64,000 nt of DNA from Gigaspora margarita (lineage: Eukaryota; Glomeromycota; Glomeromycetes; Diversisporales; Gigasporaceae). Location of the stretch: contig WTPW01002496.1 of the NCBI GenBank assembly GCA_009809945.1, positions 20,513 to 84,512 of the forward strand. Direction: 5' to 3'. Each line of letters starts with the position of its first letter. Position 1 is the stretch's first letter. Position numbers and translations under genes: made by a program. The notes under the pieces were generated by a model. It saw only the letters and a list, made by a program, of their open reading frames with translations. It ran no database searches and had not been told where the DNA came from. Positions 48,955-60,925 of this stretch are shown one piece after another.

Positions 48955-51900
48955 CTAGATTTGAATAGTTAAAATATGATTAGTGGGAATACTGTATTTG
49001 ATCCCCATCATGGACCAAATACTAATTTTGTGGATTGCTTGCCCTATTGGCGAGCATGTGTTGTTGTCTAAGTGTAACTGATCTAGAAGTCCGCAAAGGC
49101 AGTAGTAAGTAGGTACCATGCATTGACAGGGTTTAGCTTGAGAAAAGTGATGCATTGATGGTAGTTGAATAGAGTTGTGTCTAAGTGTAATGTTATTAGT
49201 CTTCTTCTATTGGGCAAATGTGGAACAATATGGTTTCTATATTTGTTCATAGACTTCGTTAGATATTTCAAGGAGGAACTTGATAACTATCTGAGAAGCT
49301 TGCTTGTATGGGATGTTGAAAGGTTGTAATGATTGAATTAGAGGGGCAGAAATTAGTCCTCTAATAGTAGAGAATAGGGAGTAGGGATCTAGAAATGTGG
49401 AAGTAGGTTAAAGGATGGGTGTGTATAGATTACTTGTATAAGGTCAGTTAATTGACAAGGTGATAAGTCTGTCTCTGCACTCTGTGTAACTTTTAATATA
49501 GCGGAGTAAATAATTGATTAAGAAGGGAGGTATTTTGGCATGTTAGCCAGTGAGTAGGGGATGTGGGAAAGTTATAGTGAAAGCAGTTAGGTAAGGGGAA
49601 TATATTAGGAAATATGCTGTGGAAGTGTGAATAGGTAGGCAGGTTGTTTATAAGGTTTTTGATTTTGAAGGATTTGAGATAGTTTAGTTTGGGATTTGTG
49701 AAATTGTTGAAACTCTTTTGGTTGTTATTAAAGTAGAACCAGGTGGCGTTCCAGTTTATGAAGTGTGAGAAATGTGCCCACTCTGAGACAAGTTTCTGTG
49801 AGGACCACATTGCACTAATGTGTGCCTTGCATATGTTTTAATGAAGTGTCTGGTAGACCCTTCTACTGAGTGATTCTCTCATTGCAGAAAGAAGGAGGGG
49901 TTATAAATGTTGGCATGGTTGAAAAGTAGTTTGTATACACTAGAGTAGTTTCTGGCTAGGAGGTCTGCTTGGTTGTTGAAGCTATTATCTGCATGTGCTT
50001 TGACCTTATGCAAGTTGAGCTTGATATTGAATGCCTAAGTAATGTTCAGAAGTATATGCCAGATAGGCCAGGAGTTAAGCTTGTAGTATTTGGAGGATTG
50101 TTTAGAAATTGATCTGAGCTTGTCATATTTGGAGATGACAGACTGAGAGTCTGTGAATATATTTATAGTAGAGTTGCATAGTACTGTTGAGATAGCTAAA
50201 AGAATAGCAAGGAGTTCTGCTTTGTATGAGGAGGGCTAGTTTTGCAGTTGGGCTGCGAACTTGTGGACGATCTGGTCACTATAGATTTGTACCTAGCTGA
50301 TGCCCATTGAGCATTGGTTAGTTCCATTATCTATGACAAAACTGTCTGTATAGAATATGAAATTGTGTTGGTTAGTGTTAGTATGTGCAATGTGGAGGAG
50401 ATCTTGTGAGGCAGGGTTGTCCTGAAAAAGATCTGAAGTGAGAGTGTCTATAATGTATATTGTAGGAGGAGGTGGGATAGTTATTGGCTGCTTGATTGCA
50501 AAAGAGTATATGAGGTCTATATAATTTGTGTTGAACTTGAGCTGTTTGTTAATTGATCTCCTACTCAAGAATTGGGTAGAATGGGCTGCTGATACCTCTA
50601 AGGTGCAACAGTTGAGAATCTGATTGGAGTTGAGGTAGCAACCTGGGCAGCGAGAGCACTATATTGGTAGGAGGTACTGGTTGGCTTTGGATAGGTCCAT
50701 GTTGTATTGCCAGTATGTAATAGAGATTTTGTTAGTTTTACGAAATATTTTCTGGACCTGTCCAATGATAATTTCATTATTCTGAAGTGTGAGCATCCAG
50801 GGCTTAAGAGATTTTGGTATATGGGTTGTCTGGTAGGCAAATTGGTCAAAGCCTTGTGGTGATGTAGTTGGTGCAATAGTTCGCTGCTCATTGTGAAATA
50901 GGATTGTATCTTCAAGGTATGAGAACCAGAATGGTTTTCTACTAGTAGGAAGATGTAGAAATCTAGGAAAAATATGTTGCCATGTAAGTAAAGTTGTGTT
51001 GTCTGCAGAGCAAAGTAGCTCTAAGTATAAGATTTGTTTGTGTTTAAGCTACTGCTTGAAGGTGCTGTATTTGGGATGTTTGCTAAGAATACTTTCAAGA
51101 GGGGTGCAGCGGTTTTCGATTGTTTGTGGCCATAGGATGTTGGAGTTGGTCTGTACTGTAATTTCCATATGGTTAAGAAGTTGAATAATCTTGAAATTGG
51201 TTGTGTGTCTATTGGGACCATCAATTATTGGCTGTGCGTGTTGTAGAATATTAGTTGTTGACCATAGTTGTTTTGTAGTTGCTGGAGTTTGATGCGAATA
51301 GTTATACCTAACGTAGAGGTATTGTTAAGTCCAAGCAGGAGATTGCTAATATGGTGTTGCAGTTGTATGTCCCATATATTACAAATATTATACAAGTTGT
51401 GATTTAATATTGTGCTATTCAGGGTGGATCAGGATAGGTGTGACTTGTGCTTTGCAATAGTTAGGTATTTGCCTAAGATTTTATTGCATGTTGATTGGGA
51501 AAGTATAATGTTATATAGGCAGTATTCTATAGTTGGGATGATGACCATGTTAATAACATATGCTATTTGTTTGTCTGTTATATTTTTGGTACTGGTGATG
51601 TTAGCCAGATTCAGGGCTTCCTTCTGTATTAGTTTGGTTTGAACAGTTTGTTTGTTGTTGAGTGTGAACCAGTAGCGTAGAAATTTGAAGGGTTGGTTCT
51701 TTGTGATCGAATTAAGAGTATGGTTGCGAAATTGTATAGTAGTTGTTGCAGTATGTTTTGTGATAAAGATGGATTTACTTGGATTGACTTGTATATCTGC
51801 CATCTGATAGAAGGAAGTCACAGTTTTAATGATTTTCCCTAGTTCTTCTCTAGATTTGGTAATCCATAAAGTGTCATCCATATAGGCTAACACTAATATG

Positions 51901-54319
51901 GATGTGTGAAGGTAATTTTTGTGTGGATGTGTGAGACTAGTTTGTCATAATGTGACCAGATTGTGTCCTGAGTAGTGCGATAAAATATGGGTGATCAGGG
52001 GATCATAATATATTCTCCAGAGGAGTAGAGTAATTGTTTCCCCTTGGTCAATACCATTCTTAGCAGAGTAGTGGTTGGTGAGACCAAAATTGGTGATGAC
52101 CTGGTTTGTTCAGTCAGAGAGGAGATTTGCAATAATGTTAATTAGTTGTTGGGGCATTCTAATTCTGTGTAGGGATTTTTGTAAAAGTTTGAGGTTAACA
52201 GAATCATATGGCTTGCTCATATCTTGGGATAGAAGCCAGAGTTGATTGGAGTTACAGGAGGCGTCTTCAATAATATTGTTGAGTATATAAATGGGTGTAG
52301 AAGTAGAGTTTCCTGGCAAGGCGACATAGTTGAATGGTGACAGAATGCTGTGTGTGGAAGGATATTGCTAAGACAATTATTTAGAAGCTTTGTATAGAGC
52401 TTTTTGATATGCTCTACAAGGCTTATAGGTTTTGTGTTGGCTAGATTGCTATCAAATATAGGTTTTTTGGATATTGAAAAGATGTATCTCTCTTTCCACT
52501 ACTTAGGTATAGATTGGGATGAGAGGCATCTATTAAAGAGGGATGTGATGGCTTGTATATAGTTTGAACCCGTATATTTTAGCATTTCATAGCTAATTCC
52601 TGATGGCCCACATGCTTTATTGTTGGGCAACTGGCTGAGTGTAGAAAGTATTTTTTCTTGACTAAAGTCATATAGGACTGTAGTATACCAATTGGGATCT
52701 ATAGAGTGTTTAGGACTATACTCGTATTGCCATTTGGAGTCAAACAGGCTTTGGTTAATCTTTCAGGTTGCCGTCTAGTTATTGAAGTGTTGTTGTATAT
52801 GTGCTTTAATAAGGAGTGGGTCTGTGATCACATCTCGCTCTGTTTTGATATTGTTAAATCTAACTGGGTCCTTGTACTGGTCAAGAATGCTATTAAGCAT
52901 TGAGGTGGGTTTGGTAATGAGCTTAGAGCATCTCTTTTAAATTGAGTCTGTAATTTTTTGTTCAATTTGTTTGATGTTTTCAATATTATGGGCGTGGTAT
53001 AGGTTTTTTTTATTTATTGTTGGCTTTGTTAATCCAAACTGATAACTGTTGGTGAATGTGTGGTAATGGGGGTATTTGGAGCTAGCATGCTTCATTTAGT
53101 TGACTAATACTAAGGTTAAGGTAATCTGAAATAGGCAGGTTCTGGTTTAGAGAGAGTTTAGTCTTTTTGATAATCTCACCTAGTTTCTTGAGGCTCAGGT
53201 GCAGGTGTGTGGCTGTGGAGGAGAATGTGTATTGAAAGTTACGCACTATGTACTTTTTGTTAGGAATGTGCTACAGAGTAGCCTTATTGATGCTGGTTTA
53301 GATTTTGTGGCATGTGGTCTCGAGAGATTCTGAGGTATTAGTATCTAGAGGTATGTTGTGGAATCTGAGATTTGAGCTAACTTGGTTTGTAAAATTTTTC
53401 CATCGGTTGTTGTCCATAGCCTTGTAGTCAAAGACCCTTCTGTAAGTTCATGTCTTGTGCCTGATTTTGCCTTGGTAGGCATATAGGAAGGACCACCTGG
53501 ATATTAGGATTTTGTGATCGCTTTGAGTACATGTATAGGGGTCATCAGTTTCATAGGAAGTGAGGTATGTTAGTACGGGGTGATACACCCATATATAGTC
53601 AATTTGGCTACTGTATCTCGAACTTTGTCATGTATTGTTCTGCTTCTGAGTGTGAGAGACTAGGTTGTACATGTTGTTGTAGAATAAAAATTGTAGGAGT
53701 TTGTATTTAATAGCACCTGAGTAGATATTGTCAGTAGAGGCATTGAAGCCTCCCATGACTATAGAGAGCAGGTTAAGTGATATGGCCTGTCATATCCATT
53801 TGATAATTTCATTTTGAGTTTCAAGTCGTGCCAAGGGGTTGTCACTTAGAAGGTATGTAGAGATGATACAAAATTTGAAGTCATGCTTCAAAAATATATC
53901 AATGGCATTTGCATAACCTAAATATGTGGTAATCTTGTGTATATAGAGGGTAAAGTGGTTACTAATCATAATTGCGGTTTCGGCCTTGGGGTTTTCTAAA
54001 CAGGACCAGAAATATGTATAGTAGGCAGTTTTGAATAGTTTGGATATTAGATATTTATTGATAGAGATAATTTAGTTTCAGTTAGGCCAGTAATATGAAT
54101 TTGGTGCTCAAGGTAGTATTGTTCCCAGACTTGTTTTTTGAGATCTTGATTGAAGCCCCGAACATTGTGGGTGCATATGGACAGGATCAGAGGATTAAGT
54201 TGGTTGCAAGTAATGGATTCAGCATTTGTTGATATAGTGGATAGAGTTGTTGGTTGGGAGGTTGAGGCTGAAGAGGTTGGTGTTTCTGTTTCTTGAAAAG
54301 TGTTAGTTGTAGTGTCCAT
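48955..54319 (-). pseudogene. LINE ORF2: endonuclease, RT, RNase H, C-terminal domain
   Basis: The Met at 54319 opens the frame. The endonuclease has THNVRGF (about 54152-54172), TETKL, and SDHKIL near 53515; the usual GDFNA motif reads GGFNAS near 53745, so a catalytic Asp is replaced. RT shows DMSKPYDSVNLKLLQKSLHR (about 52170-52235), GIDQGETITLLLWRIYYDP (about 52000-52060) and AYMDDTLW (about 51862-51888), with the catalytic Asp pair intact. RNase H shows FYTDS (50341-50355), YKAELLA, FTDSQS and NNQADLLAR, a full D-E-D-D set. The tail contains CLCGLLDQLHLDNN near 49080. Frame breaks separate these blocks. The family is close to the LINE at 12292-16196. Confidence 0.8.
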
Positions 54320-54519
54320 TATCTTATTAGCTTGTGTCCATTGGCGATGTTTCGGCCAATAGAGGGTCAGAGTTAGTGTTGTTGGGTTCTTTAGCTATTG
54401 AGCTGGCAGGTTCCTCGTTCATTAGTGGGTTGGAGTTGGTGTTGTTGGTTTCCTCTTCTATTGGGGAGTCTAAGTTTGTGTTGTTGGGTTCTTTGAGGAT
54501 TGTGGAATACTTGTGAATG

Positions 54520-57130
54520 TTTGTATTGTACTAGGTGAGGTGGGCATGATGGTCTATTTGTGCTGAATATGCTCCATGTTGGGGCAGGTAGAGGGGTAAT
54601 TTCAGTATAAAGTCTGGGATGCTGCCTATCTTAAAGTGCTGCCAGAGGGTTTTCATAGTTGGTGTTATGTCCTGTTGCTTAGTGATTGGAAGTGTTATTT
54701 CTATATCATGATCGTCAAGGAAGTCTTTAGGTCTAGTAGATTATCTGGTAATAGGAGTATTTAAATCACTGTCTGAGGTGAATCAGTTGATGTTTCTTCT
54801 GAAGAGTTTGTTGGAATTTGAATCCACTCATCTGGAAACCATGTAAAGTAATAGTGTTTGCATAGTTCTTTCACAGTCTCTACTAGTTGTTTGATGTTTG
54901 AATTGGAAAGAGAATTGTGATCTCCTCTATCACCTGGTCAAATAGTGGGAGGGCAGCTTGTCAGTGGGGTTGGCCTGCATAATATGTTGGGTAGAGGAAG
55001 CTTGATTTTGTAATATAGTACTACTTGTTTCATAAATTCTTTAGCCTCTTGGTCATCAGTAATTGGGAATGTAAATTTGGTTTTGGTTCTAATTTTACTA
55101 GTATCTGATAGCAAGGGCAGTTTGATGCTAAAGTAATCATTTAGTAATACTTTAAATTTGTAGAATTCCCTTATCTTTGCAACTATATTAGCCAGGGGGG
55201 TCATTGTTATTGCTGGGTTATATGGGAAAAAGCTTCTTACTCTATGATTGAGCTCTTGGTAGATTGTAGGAAGAGGCTGTTTTTCAGGAGGCAGATCAAA
55301 GTATACACTAGGGATTCTGTCCTCAATTTCGTAGTAGTCTGCTAACATCTTTTTATAGGAGCCTACATAGGATAGGGCTGATCTGTATCTAATTAGGAAG
55401 TATTTGTATACATCTGCTCTAAGGTCTTTGTAGTAATCCAGAAGTGGGTGAAGTTTCATAAAGTGTGTGCCTGGAAGTTCTTTAAACTTGTAGATCTTTC
55501 TTAGGGCATTGACTATTCCTCTGGTATGTGATCGTTGTTTGTTAGGAAGTAAGAAAGGAAGGATATCTAGAATCACTTCAAAGATCTCTGCAGGGTGTGG
55601 TGGGAGTGGCAGTAGTCTTTCTTCTATTGCTTTTGTAATCTCCTCTTTTATTTGTTTGTGAGTCTCCTCTGACTCATTTTTAATAGAAAATAGCTTATGA
55701 GTATCTTTTTGAGCATCGAGTATATTGTATTATGTGTTTGTCAGTTGGTTAGTGTAAGGTTGTTTTCTGTTTTGTAGGCTTCAAGTGCATTTTCGAATAA
55801 TTCTATGTATTCCAATTGATGTGCCGGTTTAGTTCTTGGGGTTTGAGTAAAGGTTATGAAAAATCTAGTGTCACAGTGGACAAACTTGAGCTGAATGGCC
55901 TCAGGTATGGGGAGGTGAGTTGGTGTAGCTGAAAGCATGTGGCTAGTGAATTTGTTAATCCCTTCTATGTTTGAGAGTGCTTAGCAATTGAGTCATATGA
56001 TCAGGTTTGGAAATCCACAGGAGTGTCTGGCCCTTTTCTTTTTTCCAATACTGTGGTAGCCCATTCCATGTGCTCTATAGGTGGGGCTGTGTCAGATATC
56101 AATAGGTCCTCTTTTGCAACTTGGCTGTATAACCTCTTACTATTTTGTAGAATAATGTTTGATGCTATTCTGGATGCCTTACTTGGAAGTGCAGCTTGGG
56201 GTGAGACGATTCTAGATCAATTTTTACTCATCTTGGTGTCTTGTGGTGCGGGTATTTGGACTGAGATATGGGTTAAGCTGAAAATAATAGGTTAGATGAC
56301 TTGTTTAGTGAGTGTAGATGGACGTGCAGGAGTACCTGCAAGTGGGGCTGCTTGTGGGTTTGTGTCCACTGTTGTGTTTTGTGTAGCAGGCTGCTGCATA
56401 ATTTCCTTGATACTGCTAGTGGATTCATTATTAGTTTCTATATTTGTAAAGGAGCTATATGGAATAAGAGAAGAGGTGTCTGGGCTTTTGTGCTTTGTGT
56501 ATGGTTTCATTGCCTGCTCGTATGGCTATATTTGTGTCGCAAGGTCACAACTTCGGGTTGTTCTGGGTTGCTTCACATTAATGTTGATAGTACCGTCTTC
56601 TTGTGCTATAAGATCAAACAGAATTAACTGGTTGGTTTCATCATACTTGCACAACCATCAGGTGGAAAGTTGACTAATTTGGCAACTTTTTCCAGTTTGG
56701 TAATATTGATGTAGAACAAGTATTTGTCTGCATATTTGGGCAGAGTGGAAACAGAGAAGATAACATTAAAGGTGAGTTTAGACCAATCATTTATAATGAT
56801 GTTGACAAATTCTTTAGTGTGTTCTGCTTCAGAGCTCACAGGCTTTTCACTGAGTGGGGTTTCCTTGGGCTAGGGCCATTTGCGGAATTGGAATAGGAAG
56901 CTGAGAGAAAAGGAAGAGCTGCTTGCTGCCATGTTTGTTGGTAGTTGGGATGGTTCTAGAATGAGTTTGTTGTTGAAACTTTGGGTGGCTTTAGATAAAG
57001 CAAGAATGGGCTTTGCTTTTGCGCTATTTTTTACTTGTTGGTACTTAGGACTGTTGTTGCCGTATGGCGAAGAACCTGTATTTTTGTTAATTTCTTAGTT
57101 TTTTGCTTCTAGACAGTTTTTTTGGCTAGT
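54520..57130 (-). pseudogene. LINE ORF1 region
   Basis: The longest open piece, 54938-55576 (212 codons), is rich in Tyr, Lys and Leu (LLDYYKDLRADVYKYFLIRY, VAKIREFYKFKVLLNDYF). Upstream pieces at 55741-55938, 56292-56510 (Ser/Thr/Pro-rich) and 56624-56839 (LTFNVIFSVSTLPKYADKYL) follow the same strand. Composition and position upstream of the endonuclease fit a LINE ORF1 RNA-binding protein, but I see no CCHC knuckle or RRM motif to name. Several frames are broken. Confidence 0.55.
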
Positions 57131-57848
57131 TTTTCCAAATATTGCACCTCTTTTAGGTCAATATTTGGGTGCTTGACAAGTTTACTTAAGGGCTAAATAT
57201 CACTTTACTTAGAAAATTTGAAAATATTGTCATGGAAAGGTTTTTTCTCTCTTTTCTGTTTTTGGTAATAGGGATCTATGGGGAGAGTTGAGTTGACTCC
57301 TGGGCAATTCTGTATATAAGAATGGAACCACTTTTGTAATAATTGCCAAAAGGTGAATTGGCAGATTATTTTAATTATTAGATACTATAGAATAAGGGCA
57401 GAAATTTGAGGTGGGTCTCAACAATTTTCTTTTTTTGAGATAGTATAACTTTCTGTATCTTCAAAGCCTTCAAATTTTTTTGAGTAGAAGCAGAGTTCAA
57501 ATTTTTTTGTAACTTCAATTCTGTTACAACCTGTTTTGAAGTTTTTTTAGCTTTATCCAGGTCCTTTTTTTCCTCAAGTAGCTATAGAAGGATCAAATCC
57601 TCTATGCAGTGTTTATTACTACAATTTCAATTAGCTAGTTGATCAGACTCTTAGACAGGAAGAAATAAAGTGTTCTCTTCTTTAACATGAAGGTTGAGAC
57701 AAGTTTGAGCCTTATTTTCTTCATTTCTATTTTGGAAACTATTATTATTATTATTAGCCAAAAGGTTATTACAGGTTTTATTATTTTGTTCAAGTAGTAT
57801 AGCATTACTGCCAGCCAATGTTGTTATAGAACACAAACATGAACAGAG

Positions 57849-58127
57849 ACAGTTCAGAATGAGATGTCCAGGACATGTCTGCCCAGAACTTTTTTTGTCT
57901 TGGACATTTGGTTACTCAATACATGATCATTAGCCAATAAAATTCTTTGTATCCATTGTAAATTATCACACAACCCAAACCAAGTGTCTGTATATTCCAC
58001 AATTTGATTGTTTTACATGTTCTAAACATAGTAAAACAAAGTTAAAAATTAGTAGGGCATTGTTCACATACAATATCATATCAGAACATTATTGTAAACA
58101 TGTTCTAGACATCCTATACTGAACTGT
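57849..58127. mobile_element. TIR MITE (279 bp) in gag
   Basis: ACAGTTCAGAATGAGATGTC on the left is matched, inverted, by GACATCCTATACTGAACTGT on the right, continuing into ACATGT. No clear target duplication. Confidence 0.6.
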
Positions 58128-58709
58128 TTGTGTCTTTGTAAAATTGGCAGGACAATATCCATATACAATACTGCTGCTAGTAGCCACCATAGCAGAGTTA
58201 GCCTGGGGCAAAAGAATGGACAATTCCAAGCATAATGGCCCATTTGCTTACAATAATTACATGAATACAGAGAGGGTTATTCCAACTATTAGAACTATTC
58301 AAGGAGGCTCTTTATTTTCTTATATTTTCGTCATCATGTTAGTAAGAGTCTCAATTAGTTTAATTAAAATGTTCTTAGTTTTAAATTTGTTTTGAACAGG
58401 CAGAATAACAGGAAGCAAATCATTAGAGAAGAATTTATAGAAACTATAAAATCAAAGTTGAAAGAGGTCAAATAGGAATATAGATACAAAAAAGATAAAT
58501 AAGAATTATAATAGAGGAGGTTCTGTTTAAAAGAATTTTCAAAGGCTTTAGCTCTTTTATAAGCATCAGTAAGAGAATTGGCATAAAAAGGAAAACAGAA
58601 GTAGCTAGTTTAGGATAAAGGCCATTAATAAACATTTGAGCCTTGGTAGTACTAGGGTAATGATAACCACTTGACTCAACATAGCACAGCAATTCTTCAA
58701 TTAATGTGA

Positions 58710-59548
58710 CAAATTATAATAAAATCAGATTATAATAAAATTTAATTTATTTTATGACTAATTTTTAACATTTTTTTGGGCCCTTTTTGTTAGATTTTTT
58801 TATAGTTAAGTTAGGTTTTATGGTTAGGGTTATTTAAAAAAGAGTATAGATAGATTTTAGTAGTGCTTATATTTTTAAATTGAGACCCTGTCCTGCAGGT
58901 CAATAGTGTAGTAGTTGCGCTTCCAGGGCATTAACTTTTTCCATATATAAGGTTGCTGGTTCAAGTCCTACAAACAGTAAAATTTAACTATATATAATCA
59001 TGTAAAGGACAGCTTGAATTAGGATGCTAGAACTATGTTTGGATGGCTCAGCCATATCTCAGGCTTGGCTATAATAGAGGCTCTCTGAACAATTCAGATA
59101 GATATTGTGTAACCTGCTCTAACAGAGTTTGTGTTTCTGTTCGATGTCTTTTCTGTTGGTCTTAGGAGTAAAAAACTTCTAGAAAAATTAAAACAAGAGT
59201 TTAAGTTTGGTCGAACTTATCTGTCATTGGTGCGTCACTCTCTAGAACTACTTAGACAGTTCTAGTTAAAATCCCTTGGTCGTAAATGGGTCAGCCAATT
59301 AAGTTCAGTTAGAATTAAATAGGATAGCTTAGTACTGGTTAGCTGCAGTAAAATTCAAAAATAGAAATAGATATATATATGTAGATCATTACAAATATAC
59401 AAAATGTAGAATTCTTTTGGGTCTGAATAATTAAAAAAGTCTAATAAAAAGTGCGCTACTCAGTGCCCAGAAGGTATAAGACCTGCCTGTTTTAAAAAAA
59501 AAAATTGAAACCCTAAATTTCATTATAATCAGATTTTATTATAATCTG
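58710..59548. mobile_element. Harbinger-like TIR element carrying a SINE
   Basis: Ends CAAATTATAATAAAATC and GATTTTATTATAATCTG, with inverted similarity continuing for about 35 bp. TGA flanks both sides (58707-58709 and 59549-59551). A 3-bp duplication suggests PIF/Harbinger, but this is tentative. Without the nested SINE only ~215 bp remain. Confidence 0.6.
58890..59501 (+). mobile_element. tRNA-headed SINE, copy 2
   Basis: It starts CCTGCAGGTCAATAG (compare 43211). It has an A-box-like TAGTGTAGTAGT at 58904 and a perfect B box GGTTCAAGTCC at 58958. It ends in an A run at 59494-59501. Target duplications AAATTGAGACCCT (58877-58889) and AAATTGAAACCCT (59502-59514) flank it with one change. 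Its body differs from copy 1, so the two share a head but not a tail. Confidence 0.75.
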
Positions 59549-60604
59549 TGACAATTAACATATAATAGGAGTTTACCTCTTTGGTTGGTTCTTGTTTTTA
59601 CTGTGTCAACTAAGCGAACCACTTACTCTCAAGAGCAGGGACCCAAAATTGAATTATAAAATAGGCTGAAAACTTTGTACTCAGTTATCAGAGTCATTCC
59701 ATTGATTGATAGCTAGTTGGCAGTTCAGGCTATAACCTATTATATGCTAGCAGTACTTTCAAATACTGAATAATCATATGAATTTTTTAGTTTTTGAATC
59801 TAATTGGCCTTGAAAGCTTTTTAATATCCTCGAACCATGTTATTGGGTCTTGTTCTACTCTAGCAAAGTCAGAATAGGTGACCAAATTAAGTTTATAGTT
59901 TTGGGTTAGAACATTAATAGCAGAAATATTGATTTGAGAAGTAGGAGCATTTTGTATTTGAAGTACAAGGTTCCCTAATTGCTGTGCCAAAAGTGTAATG
60001 GGATTGTTCTGCTTATTAGCAATTTGGTTCAAAAATTCACTATTTTGAACTATATGAAATTTAAGAGAAAGTTAGTTATCATTATTGGGATCAACTAAAA
60101 GCAGGGCATCATTATAGTTGTTATTTTGTACCATCTTTTGATCAGGAGGATTTTTTCAAAAGTTTTAGTATTGTGGTCATCAGCTAAAAGGTCTTGATTA
60201 AATTGATCTATATTTTGATAGGCTGTTAAAAATTCATTCACAAGAGTTAGAAAATCGTTAGTTTCTTTATTATAATAAAAACTAAAGATAAAACAGCTTA
60301 TTAATTGGTCAGAAATCTAGTGAATCTTGAAGTTATCAAATTTTTCAAAATGATTTATTGTATATTGTGAATATCCTATAGTTTAAAAAGCAATAAACCA
60401 GGCCCAGAAGGTAATAAAATGAGAAGGTAGATTTTTGAAAAAAACAAAGGGTGCAGGAATCGTCAAGATAATATTTGGTTAAGTATTCATTAGTTTGCAA
60501 TATTTTTTTAAATAGAAAATGATATTGGTTGTGCTCTACAATATTTCTTATGTGTTGTTCAAAATTATTCACACAGGCCTAAAAACTAACAAATATATGT
60601 TTCA

Positions 60605-60618
60605 CACAATTAGCACCA
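60605..60618 (-). promoter_or_regulatory. Candidate primer-binding site of gypsy element
   Basis: On the minus strand TGGTGCTAATTGTG starts two bases after the inferred inner end of the 5' LTR. TGG at the start fits pairing with a tRNA CCA end. The tRNA was not identified. Confidence 0.45.
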
Positions 60619-60776
60619 AAGGTTATTATTGGTTTGGAAGAGTATCAAATAAATAAACTGAATTTAGTCAGTTGATAGTATTAAAATTGGACTAAATAAT
60701 ATGACAACCAAAAAAAGATAGGAAATCAATAGAGTTATTTAAGTAATTTAAGAGTGAAAATTTATGGAATTCAGAT

Positions 60777-60925
60777 AGGACCCCAAAATATGTAACTAAA
60801 AATAAAAAAATCTGCAAAAAAACTCAAAAATAAGCAAAAAATACTAAAAATAGAAAAGATCTGCATAAAACCCTCAAAAATAAGCAAACTAATACCTGGC
60901 CTATCTATGTATATTTTGGGGTCCT
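60777..60925. mobile_element. hAT-type MITE of the AGGACCC family (149 bp)
   Basis: AGGACCCCAAAATATG on the left and TATTTTGGGGTCCT on the right. The other LTR reads GAATTCAGATCAAAGG straight through, giving the empty site. Flanking octamers ATTCAGAT and GTTTAGAT agree at six of eight positions. Confidence 0.75.

Larger units (their letters stand above)
48762..57294 (-). mobile_element. Near full-length LINE inserted in gypsy element (8.5 kb)
   Basis: The 15-bp target GACTCCTGGGCAATT is duplicated at 48747-48761 and 57295-57309. A 29-base T run starts at 48761, the first T being the last base of the duplication, and represents the poly(A) tail on the minus strand. From the 5' end (right) come ORF1, an apurinic-type endonuclease, RT, RNase H and a C-terminal region. 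The 15-bp duplication plus tail is the classical product of target-primed reverse transcription. Coding regions are mostly readable but contain several stops and shifts. Confidence 0.9.
57310..60350 (-). pseudogene. Gypsy gag remnant with CCHC zinc knuckle
   Basis: The capsid-like part contains DPITWFEDIKKLSRPIRF (59787-60032 frame) and, beyond an inserted element, HYPSTTKAQMFINGLYPKLA (58468-58692 frame), typical retrotransposon gag. A zinc knuckle CNYCKQMGHYAWNC (CX2CX4HX4C complete) lies near 58217-58261. It is split by a Harbinger-like element carrying a SINE (58710-59548) and a MITE (57849-58127). It lies upstream of protease on the minus strand, as expected. Stops make it inactive. Confidence 0.7.

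Noticed and set aside
56296-56673. 125-codon plus-strand frame
   Set aside because: Antisense shadow of the LINE ORF1 region.
58904-58970. tRNA gene
   Set aside because: Perfect B box, but flanking target duplications and a poly(A) tail mark a SINE.
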